Source: JBEVJC01 sp040510375 (lineage in GTDB: Bacteria; Bacteroidota; Bacteroidia; Chitinophagales; Chitinophagaceae). From it: DNA of 64,000 nt. Numbering within the stretch: the stretch's first letter is position 1; each line of letters starts with the position of its first letter. Positions 52,542 to 60,959 of this stretch are shown here, in pieces. The notes under the pieces are model-generated. The model worked only from the letters and a program-made list of their open reading frames with translations, ran no database searches and was not told the origin of the DNA. The DNA is taken from assembly GCA_040510375.1 (NCBI GenBank), contig JBEVJC010000012.1, positions 248,001 to 312,000 on the forward strand, read 5' to 3'. Both the position numbers and the translations under genes were made by a program.

Positions 52542-53891
52542 ATGAAGAAATTGTTCTGGAGATTCCTGCCGCTGCTGTTACTAATTACAGGTCTGGGTTG
52601 CAATCCGCACATCAGCAAAACGCAGGCTCCAACCCCCGCATTTCCCGGTGCTGAAGGATTTGGAAAATATGCCAGCGGTGGAAGAGGTGGTATTGTTATT
52701 ACCGTAAACAGCCTGGCTGATTCAGGACCAGGTACACTCCGCGAAGCTATCCGGAAAAAAGGTCCGAGAACTATTGTCTTCGCTGTATCGGGCACGATCA
52801 GGCTTTTATCCGATCTGGATATTAACCAGGGCGATCTGACTATTGCCGGGCAAACAGCTCCGGGAGATGGGATCTGCCTCAGGGATTTTCCCACTCATGT
52901 AAAGGCAGATAATGTGATTATCCGTTACCTGCGTTTTCGTTTGGGCGATGAATCAAGACAGGAAGGTGATGCACTGAATGGAACCGGACATAAGCGTATT
53001 ATTATTGATCATTGTTCAATGAGCTGGTCGGTGGATGAATGTGCGTCATTTTATTACAATACTGATTTTACGTTGCAATGGTGTATTATATCACAAAGCC
53101 TGAACCAGTCGGTGCATACCAAGGGCCCGCATGGATACGGCGGCATCTGGGGTGGGCAGGGAGCAAGTTTCCATCATAACCTCATTGTCTCCAACAATAG
53201 CCGCAATCCGCGTTTCAGCGGATCATCCACTACCCCCAACACCAGTGAAGAACTGGTTGATTTCCGCAACAACGTGATTTTTAATTGGGGGAGTAACAGT
53301 ATTTATGGTGGCGAAAAAGGAAGGTATAACATGGTGAATAATTATTTCAAAGCGGGTCCGGCAACAGGAAAAAAAATCAGGAGCCGCATTGTTAATCCGA
53401 GTAGTCCTTATGGACTTTTTTTTGTGAGCGGAAACTTTATCGATGGTGATGAAACGGTTACAATTAATAACTGGCAGGGAGGTGTGCAATGCGATCATCC
53501 TGATTCAGCAAAAGCCAACCGTCCGTTTACAGTTGAATCAATCGCGGAGGAGTCAGCAACTGATGCTTATCTCCGTGTACTGGATGGTGCGGGAGCTTCT
53601 TTGATCCGTGATAAGCTCGATCAACAAATGGTAAGTAATGTGAGGAACGGAGTGGCGACAGAAGGGAAATTAAAAAACGGCCTGATCGATTCGCAATCAG
53701 CGGCTGGTAGCTGGCCTGAGTTAAAGTCGTTGCCCGCATTAACTGATACGGATAGTGATGGTTTGCCTGATGTATGGGAGACTGCGGCTGGATTGAATCC
53801 CCATGATGGAACTGATGCGATGAAAATGTACAAACAATCAGGTTATCCGGCAATCGAGGTGTATATTAATGAACTGGCGGATAAAAAATAG
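52542..53891 (+). CDS. Secreted pectate lyase, PL1 family
   Basis: A 449-residue exported enzyme, possibly a lipoprotein: Cys20 in LLLITGLGCNPH is preceded by a lipobox-like LGC. The fold is a right-handed beta-helix. FPGAEGFGKYASGGRGG is the typical start of this PL1 group, TIVFAVSGTIRLLSD and IIIDHCSMSWSVDECAS follow, and RNPRFSG keeps the arginine segment of pectate lyases. Residues 385-430 (TDTDSDGLPDVWETAAGLNP) look like a calcium-binding thrombospondin-type-3-like segment. It cleaves homogalacturonan by beta-elimination. Confidence 0.9.
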   Translation: MKKLFWRFLPLLLLITGLGCNPHISKTQAPTPAFPGAEGFGKYASGGRGGIVITVNSLADSGPGTLREAIRKKGPRTIVFAVSGTIRLLSDLDINQGDLTIAGQTAPGDGICLRDFPTHVKADNVIIRYLRFRLGDESRQEGDALNGTGHKRIIIDHCSMSWSVDECASFYYNTDFTLQWCIISQSLNQSVHTKGPHGYGGIWGGQGASFHHNLIVSNNSRNPRFSGSSTTPNTSEELVDFRNNVIFNWGSNSIYGGEKGRYNMVNNYFKAGPATGKKIRSRIVNPSSPYGLFFVSGNFIDGDETVTINNWQGGVQCDHPDSAKANRPFTVESIAEESATDAYLRVLDGAGASLIRDKLDQQMVSNVRNGVATEGKLKNGLIDSQSAAGSWPELKSLPALTDTDSDGLPDVWETAAGLNPHDGTDAMKMYKQSGYPAIEVYINELADKK

Positions 53892-53933
53892 AGGGAGGTC
53901 CTTATAACTTGATTTAGTTTTTTAAATACTTGT

Positions 53934-54686
53934 ATGAAGACAGGTTTGTTTTCTTTTATTCTATTTGTTTCATTGTTATCCCTGCGCGGACCGGAACGTA
54001 AGATCAGGATCCTGATGGCCGGGGATTCCACCATGTCGGTCAAGGAAACCACCGCCTATCCTGAAACGGGCTGGGGCATGCCGTTTCAGTACTTCTGGGA
54101 CAGCACGGTTGAAGTGATCAACCTCGCCAAAAACGGAAGAAGTACAAGGACATTTATCAGCGAAGGACGATGGGAAAAATTGATGGAACAGGTCCGTAAG
54201 GGTGATTATGTTTTCATCGAATTCGGACACAATGATGAGTCAAAAGAAAAACCGGATAGATATACAACGGTGGATGAATACAGGGCAAACCTGTCGCGGT
54301 TTGTCGATGAAGTGCGTTCACGTAACGCGATCCCGGTTTTACTAACACCAGTTTCGCGCCGGAAATTTGAGAGCGAAGGGCAGGTAACCCAGACCCATCC
54401 GCTTTATTCGACGGTGGTCAGGGAACTGGCAGCTGCGAAAAAGGTAACGTTTATTGACCTTGATGAACTGACAAGGAAACTATATGAAAGATTCGGACCG
54501 GAATGGTCGCGACAACTATTTCTTCACCTCCGGCCAGGTGAGCATCCCAACTATCCATCAGGCAGGGAGGATAATACACATTTTAATGAACTTGGCGCAA
54601 GACTGGTGGCACAGGAGGTACTCACTGCAATACAAGGCAGCGATCTTGAATTGAAGGACCATATTATAAAATCGAAGAGACCATGA
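53934..54686 (+). CDS. Rhamnogalacturonan acetylesterase, CE12 (GDSL/SGNH)
   Basis: A 250-residue exported esterase. MAGDSTMSVK (Ser of GDSL block, residue about 30), EVINLAKNGRSTRTFISEGRW (Gly block), FIEFGHNDESKE (Asn block) and EDNTHFNELGARLVAQEV (Asp and His, about 211-215) complete the SGNH set. It removes acetyl groups from rhamnogalacturonan I. Its stop overlaps the start of the pectinesterase gene in an ATGA arrangement. Confidence 0.93.
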   Translation: MKTGLFSFILFVSLLSLRGPERKIRILMAGDSTMSVKETTAYPETGWGMPFQYFWDSTVEVINLAKNGRSTRTFISEGRWEKLMEQVRKGDYVFIEFGHNDESKEKPDRYTTVDEYRANLSRFVDEVRSRNAIPVLLTPVSRRKFESEGQVTQTHPLYSTVVRELAAAKKVTFIDLDELTRKLYERFGPEWSRQLFLHLRPGEHPNYPSGREDNTHFNELGARLVAQEVLTAIQGSDLELKDHIIKSKRP

Positions 54687-56548
54687 GACCATTCTTAATA
54701 TTGCTGCTGATCATGGGTTACCTGGTTTCATCCGGCCAGCATTCAACAGAATGGACCGTGTCGCAGGATGGCACCGGTAAGTACAGCTCTGTGCAGGCCG
54801 CACTGGATGCGGTTCCTGAAGGTAATAGCCATCCAATTACTATTCATATCAAAAAGGGGATTTACCGCGAAAAGGTAGTAGTGGATTCGCGGAAACGTTT
54901 TGTAAAGTTGAAAGGTGAAGGTGCAGACAAAACAATTATAACCTTCAACGACCATGCGGGAACATTACTTCCCAATGGTGATACACTCAATACATGGACC
55001 TGTGCAAGTTTCCTGGTTTATGCGGACGATTTCCAGGCCGAAAAAATCTGTTTTGAAAATAACGCGGGTTTTACAGCAGGCCAGGCCGTAGCGTTGCGGG
55101 TGGAAGGCAACAGGGCATCTTTTATAAACTGCAGTATGAAAGGATTCCAGGATGTGCTCTTTCTCAGTGGCAGCGGAGTGAAACATTATTTCCGCGACTG
55201 CTACATTGAAGGGACCACCGATTTTATATTCGGTGCAGCCACGGCAGTTTTTAAAAACTGCCATATCCACAGCAAAAAGAATTCGCATGTAACGGCTGCT
55301 TCCACTAATTCCATCATTCCTTTCGGGTTTGTTTTTTTTGACTGTCGGCTTACTTCCGACAGCCTGGTAAAAAAAGTCTCGCTGGGAAGACCCTGGTCGC
55401 CTACGGCCAGTGTAACCTATATCCGATGTTATATGGATGATCATATTATACCGGAAGGGTGGAACAACTGGAGAAATGAAGCGAACGAGAAGACAGCCAG
55501 GTACGCAGAATATAACAGTACCGGGCCCGGAGGAAATTCTTCGTCACGGGTAAAATGGGCGAAACAACTCAGCGAAAAGGAGGTAGCTGTTTTCAGTATG
55601 GAGAATATTTTTGGAAACTGGAAACCGGAGGAACGTACAGGACAATACCACTTTGTCGTTGCTCCGGACGGGTCCGGTGATTTTACAACAGTGCAGGAAG
55701 CCATCAATGCGGTACCGGACATGCGAAAGAAACGCACCGTTATTTTTATAAAAAAGGGGGTATATAGGGAGAAGATCGTGATCCCCGAAACGAAACCGAT
55801 GTTGACACTTATTGGAGAAGATGTAAATGAAGTAGTGCTGACCTATGACGATTATGCCTCGAAGAAAAACATATTCGGTGAAGAGATGGGAACCTCCGGT
55901 ACTGCTTCCTTTTACCTGAATGCGAAAGATTTTATCGCCGAGAATATTACTTTCCAGAATAGCAGTGGAGCCGTTGGGCAGGCCGTGGCAGCCTGGATCG
56001 GGGGCGACAGGATCATCTTCCGGAACTGTAGGTTCCTCGGTTTCCAGGATACACTTTACACCTATGGTACGGGCAGCCGTCAGTATTATAGCGGCTGTTA
56101 TATTGAAGGCACAGTAGATTTTATTTTTGGTTCATCCACTGCGGTATTTGATAGTTGCCGGATACAGGCCAGGACAAATAGTTATATCACGGCCGCCTCC
56201 ACACCGGAGGGCATGGCTTTCGGATATGTATTCCGTTATTGTACCATCAGCGGTAATGCCGCGTCACCAGGTTATTACCTTGGGCGTCCCTGGCGGCCCT
56301 TTGCCCGAACCGTGTTTTTGTATTGTTACATGGATTCATTGATCAGGCCGGAAGGCTGGCATAACTGGAATAAACCGGATGCGGAGAAGACAAGCTTTTA
56401 TGCAGAATACGGTAACAGGGGACCAGGCGCGGCAACCAACCGAAGGGTACCATGGTCGCATATCCTGACAAAACAGGAGGCCGACAATTACCAACCACAA
56501 CGGGTTTTTGGCGACTGGATCTATACCAGTCCAAAAATGAATGATTGA
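54683..56548 (+). CDS. Tandem pectin methylesterase, CE8-CE8
   Basis: A 621-residue secreted protein with two complete pectinesterase domains. Signal MRPFLILLLIMGYLVSSGQ. Domain 1 (about 25-310) has AGQAVALRV, FQDVLFLSGSGVKHYFRDCYIEGTTDFIFGAATAVF and LGRPWSPTASVTYIRCYMDDHI; domain 2 (about 320-615) has VGQAVAAWI, GFQDTLYTYGTGSRQYYSGCYIEGTVDFIFGSSTAVF and LGRPWRPFARTVFLYCYMDSLI. Both keep the two Asp and Arg of CE8. The first has QDV rather than QDT. It de-esterifies homogalacturonan ahead of lyase and hydrolase. Confidence 0.95.
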   Translation: MRPFLILLLIMGYLVSSGQHSTEWTVSQDGTGKYSSVQAALDAVPEGNSHPITIHIKKGIYREKVVVDSRKRFVKLKGEGADKTIITFNDHAGTLLPNGDTLNTWTCASFLVYADDFQAEKICFENNAGFTAGQAVALRVEGNRASFINCSMKGFQDVLFLSGSGVKHYFRDCYIEGTTDFIFGAATAVFKNCHIHSKKNSHVTAASTNSIIPFGFVFFDCRLTSDSLVKKVSLGRPWSPTASVTYIRCYMDDHIIPEGWNNWRNEANEKTARYAEYNSTGPGGNSSSRVKWAKQLSEKEVAVFSMENIFGNWKPEERTGQYHFVVAPDGSGDFTTVQEAINAVPDMRKKRTVIFIKKGVYREKIVIPETKPMLTLIGEDVNEVVLTYDDYASKKNIFGEEMGTSGTASFYLNAKDFIAENITFQNSSGAVGQAVAAWIGGDRIIFRNCRFLGFQDTLYTYGTGSRQYYSGCYIEGTVDFIFGSSTAVFDSCRIQARTNSYITAASTPEGMAFGYVFRYCTISGNAASPGYYLGRPWRPFARTVFLYCYMDSLIRPEGWHNWNKPDAEKTSFYAEYGNRGPGAATNRRVPWSHILTKQEADNYQPQRVFGDWIYTSPKMND

Positions 56549-56662
56549 TATTGGGACGATAGCTTATTTTTATTACGCACCTCTTCCCGATTTATTCATA
56601 TTGAATGACTGATATTGGAATGGTAGCTTATTTTTATTACTAACCTGTTCCCGTTTTTTTTA
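56538..56662. repeat. Tandem duplication, 64-bp period, after the pectinesterase gene
   Basis: Copy 1 begins at 56538 (tgaatgattgatattggg), overlapping the stop codon region of the pectinesterase gene, and copy 2 begins at 56602 (tgaatgactgatattgga). They share tagcttatttttattac and then a 'acctnttcccg' block; most differences are single bases. The second copy ends 16 bp before the next gene's ATG. Confidence 0.85.
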
Positions 56663-56677
56663 TGTAACAATTATTAT

Positions 56678-57103
56678 ATGAGATTCTTCCTGATCATCCT
56701 GAGTTTTGTTATGGTTACCCCGGTGCTGGCCCAGGAATCTGCAACCACCAGGGTAGAAGCCGCTGTTGCTGATTTGACAAAGGCACTTATCAACGCAGAT
56801 AGCAGTAGTCTTGCGGCATTATTCATGGACCAGCTGACCTATGGTCATAGTAGTGGGATAGTCGAAAATAAACAACAGGCCATTGAACGGCTGATAACCG
56901 GTAAGTCTGATTTCGTTACCATCGACCTGTCCGAGCAACAGGTTCAGGTATTGGGTAAAACCGCCATTGTCCGACATATCTTCTCCGCAACAACCAACGA
57001 TGGTGGAAAACCCGGCGATGTAAAAATCAAGGTGTTGCAGGTTTGGCAAAAGGTTGATGGCAAGTGGAAATTACTCGCCAGGCAGGCGGTCAGGTTAACC
57101 TGA
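56678..57103 (+). CDS. Secreted NTF2-like (DUF4440) protein
   Basis: A 141-residue exported protein with signal MRFFLIILSFVMVTPVLAQ. The mature part is the NTF2 cone: VEAAVADLTKALINADSSSLAALFMDQLTYGHSSGIVENKQQAIERL, then IVRHIFSATTND, and VLQVWQKVDGKWKLLARQAVRL. DUF4440-like proteins have no single function. It is inside the pectin locus between the pectinesterase and polygalacturonase genes on the same strand, so a supporting role is likely. Confidence 0.78.
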   Translation: MRFFLIILSFVMVTPVLAQESATTRVEAAVADLTKALINADSSSLAALFMDQLTYGHSSGIVENKQQAIERLITGKSDFVTIDLSEQQVQVLGKTAIVRHIFSATTNDGGKPGDVKIKVLQVWQKVDGKWKLLARQAVRLT

Positions 57104-57138
57104 TCAACCGTATTCCCAATCAAGTGTATTACCGGCAT

Positions 57139-57147
57139 CGATTGCGT
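57139..57147 (+). promoter_or_regulatory. Candidate LacI operator before GH28
   Basis: The 9-mer CGATTGCGT occurs here, 94 bp upstream of the polygalacturonase ATG, in the sequence CGATTGCGTAAAAAAA. The same 9-mer occurs twice in the lacI-susC gap (45525-45533 and 45747-45755), once as CGATTGCGTAAATAAA. Matching distal sites support a shared operator, but the left half-site is poorly conserved here. Confidence 0.5.
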
Positions 57148-57241
57148 AAAAAAACAACTTCAATACCTTGATAATGACGGCATACGGGGGTAAACTTGTA
57201 ATACGAAGCGGAAAATTTCTTCGCGCGTCAACGATTTTGCC

Positions 57242-58894
57242 ATGGTTAAAAAACTTTTTTTTGTTTCACTGTTGTTGTCCTGCTCATTTCTTTCCCGGAC
57301 GCAGGTAATTCAGCCGATGCCAGCCGTGGTTGTTCCGGTATTCAAAAACGATACACTTAATATTATTACACAAGGGGCCAGGGGCGACGGATCTTATCTT
57401 AATACAAGGGAAATTAACCAGTCCATTCAACAGCTGTCGGCAAGAGGCGGAGGTGTGGTGCTGGTACCAAAGGGACTGTGGCTTACTGGTCCGCTTACAT
57501 TGTTGAGTAATATCAATCTCCATTTACAAACGGGAGCAACATTACTTTTTACTCCTGATTTCCAGTCCTACCCGCTGGTAGCCGGTAACTGGGAAGGCCT
57601 TCCACAGATGCGGAACCAATCGCCTGTATCAGCTAGTAATGCAGAAAATATTGCAATCACAGGTAATGGTATTATCGATGGTAATGGTGATGCATGGCGG
57701 ATGGTTAAAAAAGATAAACTTACCCAGAGCCAATGGTCAAACCTGATTGAACGTGGCGGGGTTTTGAGTGCAGATAAAAAGATCTGGTTCCCCACGGCGA
57801 AGGTGTTAAAAGGGTTTGGTGAATCCAATCCCGGAGTGATTGACGGGAAAAAAACAGCTGCTTATTACGATAGTGTCAAAGATTTCCTGCGACCCAATCT
57901 CCTGGTGTTTTCCAATTGTAAAAAAATATTACTGGAAGGTGTGACCTTCCAGAACTCACCGGCATGGTGCCTTCATCCTTTACTATGCAGTGACCTGACG
58001 GTGCGGGGAATCCGGGTTTATAATCCCTGGTACGCCCAGAATGGCGATGGTATTGATGTGGAGAGTTGTACGAATGTGCTGATCGAAAATTCGGTGTTCG
58101 ATGTTGGTGATGATGCATTGTGTATGAAAAGCGGGCGTGATGAAGCCGGTCGCAAAAGAGGAAAGGCTACCGAAAATGTAACCATTCGCGGATGTACTGT
58201 TTATGCTTCGCATGGTGGATTTGTAATTGGAAGTGAAATGAGTGGAGGAGTAAGGAATATAAACGTAAGTAACTGCACATTTATCGGATCGGATATTGGT
58301 CTCCGTTTTAAAACAACAAGGGGTCGTGGGGGTGTAGTTGAGAATATTTTTATCCGTGATATTTATATGAAAGATATACCGGGTGATGCGATCCTCTTTG
58401 ATATGTATTATGCCGCAAAAGACCCGCTGCCACTGGCAGGAGAGAAGCGGGAACTGCCTGCCGTTGAGTTTAAAAAGAAAGATGAGTCAACACCTGTGTT
58501 CAGGAATTTTCAGATCAGCAATGTGTATGTCAACGGAGCCGCCCGGGCCATCTTTGTAAGAGGACTTCCCGAACAACATATCGAAGGGTTGCAACTTCGT
58601 AATATGGTCTTCCGTTCACGTAAGGGTATCGAGATCCAGGAAGCCAGCAATATCAGTTTAACAAATATCAGGCTCGATCTCTCGTCAGACGCTCCATCAA
58701 TTGACCTGGTGCAAAGCGATGGGTTGATGTTTGATTCCGTCTCAGTGGCCAGGCCACCGGCAACCTATATCAGGGCCGCAGGTGAAAGGCTGCGTGGTAT
58801 TAATATCCGGAACCCGGCCCTGGCAGGAGTACGCGAAAAGATCGATCTTGAATTAGGAGCAAAGGCAACTGAGATCAGGCTGGAAGGACAATAG
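57242..58894 (+). CDS. Secreted polygalacturonase, GH28
   Basis: A 550-residue exported glycoside hydrolase with signal MVKKLFFVSLLLSCSFLSRTQ. The beta-helix carries the GH28 catalytic blocks: NGDGIDVESC (about 266), VGDDALCMKSGRDE (about 288, paired Asp), SHGGFVIGSEMSGG (about 322, His) and LRFKTTRGRGG (about 353, replacing the usual RIK). It should hydrolyse polygalacturonan, and in this branch may take galacturonate from chain ends. It is preceded by a candidate LacI operator. Confidence 0.94.
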   Translation: MVKKLFFVSLLLSCSFLSRTQVIQPMPAVVVPVFKNDTLNIITQGARGDGSYLNTREINQSIQQLSARGGGVVLVPKGLWLTGPLTLLSNINLHLQTGATLLFTPDFQSYPLVAGNWEGLPQMRNQSPVSASNAENIAITGNGIIDGNGDAWRMVKKDKLTQSQWSNLIERGGVLSADKKIWFPTAKVLKGFGESNPGVIDGKKTAAYYDSVKDFLRPNLLVFSNCKKILLEGVTFQNSPAWCLHPLLCSDLTVRGIRVYNPWYAQNGDGIDVESCTNVLIENSVFDVGDDALCMKSGRDEAGRKRGKATENVTIRGCTVYASHGGFVIGSEMSGGVRNINVSNCTFIGSDIGLRFKTTRGRGGVVENIFIRDIYMKDIPGDAILFDMYYAAKDPLPLAGEKRELPAVEFKKKDESTPVFRNFQISNVYVNGAARAIFVRGLPEQHIEGLQLRNMVFRSRKGIEIQEASNISLTNIRLDLSSDAPSIDLVQSDGLMFDSVSVARPPATYIRAAGERLRGINIRNPALAGVREKIDLELGAKATEIRLEGQ

Positions 58895-58910
58895 CCGGGA
58901 ATTTATTCAA

Positions 58911-59036
58911 GGCTCCGCAATAGTGGGCAGGGAAATGAATACCAATATTTAACAAATCCCTGATAGTGGACAGGGAAGTGAAAATCAATATTAAAAGTCC
59001 GTGATAACGGAAGGGAATGAATACCAATACAGAATG
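58911..59036. repeat. Three diverged direct repeats of about 42 bp, before GH105
   Basis: Three imperfect copies begin near 58914, 58957 and 58998, each with tcc-n(gata/ata)-gtgg-cagggaa-tga, then a 'nnatcaatan' block. The third ends at the GH105 ATG (59034). They lie between the GH28 stop and the GH105 start. Confidence 0.75.
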
Positions 59037-60941
59037 AAGAAATATTTTTTTAACCTCCTGGTGTTTTTGATAGTAGTGGTTGCGGCCCGGTCCCAAACGG
59101 CCGGTTCAAGAATGAGTGAAACAGCGATGTCGATCTGGGCAGATTCATTTGCCCTGCCGGGCGATAAGTTTGCCAAATGGCGATACGACCAGGGTGTGAT
59201 TTTAAAAGGAATTGAAGCTGTATGGAATTTAAACGGCGACAGGAAATATTTCGATTATATCAGACGGAGTATGGATTTTTATGTAGATGAAGATGGAACT
59301 ATCCGCGGCTACGATGTACTTGATTATAACCTTGACCATCTCAACAATGGCCGGCTGTTGTTAACCCTCTTCCGGGTAACTAAAAAAGAAAAGTATAAAA
59401 AAGCGGCCGACCGCCTGTTTGAGCAGCTCCGTTCGCAACCCCGTAACAATGTGGGTGGATTCTGGCATAAAAAAATCTATCCTTCACAGATGTGGCTCGA
59501 TGGATTATATATGGCAGCGCCTTTTTATGCAGAATATGCATCGCTGTTCCGGTCCGATACAACTTTAGATGATATTACCCGGCAGTTCCTGCTGGTTGAG
59601 AAATATATAAAAGATCCTGTAACCGGCCTGTATTATCATGGATGGGATGAAAGCCGGGCAGAGAAATGGGCAAGCCAGCAAACCGGTCTTTCGCCAAATT
59701 TCTGGGGCCGTAGCCTGGGCTGGTATGGTATGGCATTGGTGGATGTGCTCGATTATATGCCGGCATCTGCATCCGGAAGAAAAGATCTGATCCGCATGCT
59801 GCGCAATTTTGCAGCAGCCGTACGTAAAGTGCAGGATAAAAAAACAGGTCTCTGGTACGATCTCCCAACGCAGCCATCACTAAAGGGAAATTATATGGAA
59901 GCATCCGCCTCCTGTATGCTTTCCTACATGTTTGCCAAAGGCGCAAGGATGGGTTATCTCGGCAGTGAATACCGGGATTATGCGTTGCAGGCATACAAGG
60001 GAATTTTAAAAACCTTCATAGAAGAAGATTCTGCAGGTAAGATGAGCCTTATTGGAACAGTTGGTGTGTCAGGCCTTGGTGGTAAACCCTATCGAGATGG
60101 TTCGGTTGCTTATTACCTCAGTGAAAAACAGGTGGTGAATGATCCGAAGGGCGTTGGTGCATTCATTCTTTGTGCCACTGAAATGGAAATGGATAAAGCG
60201 ATAGCAGGTAATAAAAAAGTGGTTCTTGATTATTACTATAACAGGGAATGGGAAACAGATAAAACCGGACAGAAGAAGAGGTTCCATTATACATGGGAAG
60301 ACCGGTCGAACAGCGGATACGCGATGCTTGGACAAATCTTCCGTTCGCTCGGTGCACAAACAACAGCACTTGAATCGGGTGCCGGAAAATTGAAATCCAG
60401 CAATGCAGGTATTTACATTATTGTTGATCCCGATACGAAGAAGGAGACTGACGAACCTAATTATATCAGTGCCGCAGATGCACAGGAAATACGGAGCTGG
60501 GTGAAACAGGGTGGCGTACTGGTGTTGCTGGGTAATGACGCCGGTAACGCCGAGTTCACCCATTTTAACCAGCTTGCCGGTTTATTCGGGATCCGGTTTA
60601 ATGAAGACAGTAAAAACCGGGTGCAGAACGATCAGTTTGAACAGGGGGTGGTGAAAACGCCTGAGGGAAGTAAGATTTTTGGCAGCGTTAAAAAATTATT
60701 CATCAAGGAATTCAGTTCGCTGGCATTGTCGTTGCCAGCTATTCCGGTACTTACCAATGGTTCCGACACCGTTATGGCTATTTCCCGGTATGGCAAAGGA
60801 GTGGTGCTGGCGATGGGTGATCCCTGGATTTATAATGAGTACCTGGATGGAAGAAAACTTACACCGGATTTTCAAAATTATCCCGCCACGGTAGAATGGG
60901 CCAGGTGGCTGCTTGGGCAGGCGGGAATGAAGAAGAATTGA
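59034..60941 (+). CDS. Unsaturated rhamnogalacturonyl hydrolase, GH105, with C-terminal DUF4350-like domain
   Basis: A protein of 635 residues from ATG 59034; a GTG at 59001 is in frame but precedes a repeated non-coding sequence. Signal MKKYFFNLLVFLIVVVAARSQ. The GH105 barrel (about 25-385) has VLDYNLDHLNNGRLLLTLFR, MWLDGLYMAAPFYAEYASLF and FWGRSLGWYGMALVDVLDYMP with the catalytic Asp. A C-terminal domain of about 190 residues (GIYIIVDPDTKKETDEPNYISAADAQEIRSWVKQGGVLVLLGNDAG) looks like DUF4350/GATase-1-like. It removes the unsaturated uronic acid left by lyases. Confidence 0.92.
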   Translation: MKKYFFNLLVFLIVVVAARSQTAGSRMSETAMSIWADSFALPGDKFAKWRYDQGVILKGIEAVWNLNGDRKYFDYIRRSMDFYVDEDGTIRGYDVLDYNLDHLNNGRLLLTLFRVTKKEKYKKAADRLFEQLRSQPRNNVGGFWHKKIYPSQMWLDGLYMAAPFYAEYASLFRSDTTLDDITRQFLLVEKYIKDPVTGLYYHGWDESRAEKWASQQTGLSPNFWGRSLGWYGMALVDVLDYMPASASGRKDLIRMLRNFAAAVRKVQDKKTGLWYDLPTQPSLKGNYMEASASCMLSYMFAKGARMGYLGSEYRDYALQAYKGILKTFIEEDSAGKMSLIGTVGVSGLGGKPYRDGSVAYYLSEKQVVNDPKGVGAFILCATEMEMDKAIAGNKKVVLDYYYNREWETDKTGQKKRFHYTWEDRSNSGYAMLGQIFRSLGAQTTALESGAGKLKSSNAGIYIIVDPDTKKETDEPNYISAADAQEIRSWVKQGGVLVLLGNDAGNAEFTHFNQLAGLFGIRFNEDSKNRVQNDQFEQGVVKTPEGSKIFGSVKKLFIKEFSSLALSLPAIPVLTNGSDTVMAISRYGKGVVLAMGDPWIYNEYLDGRKLTPDFQNYPATVEWARWLLGQAGMKKN

Positions 60942-60959
60942 CCAATAAAGCAGGGCAAC

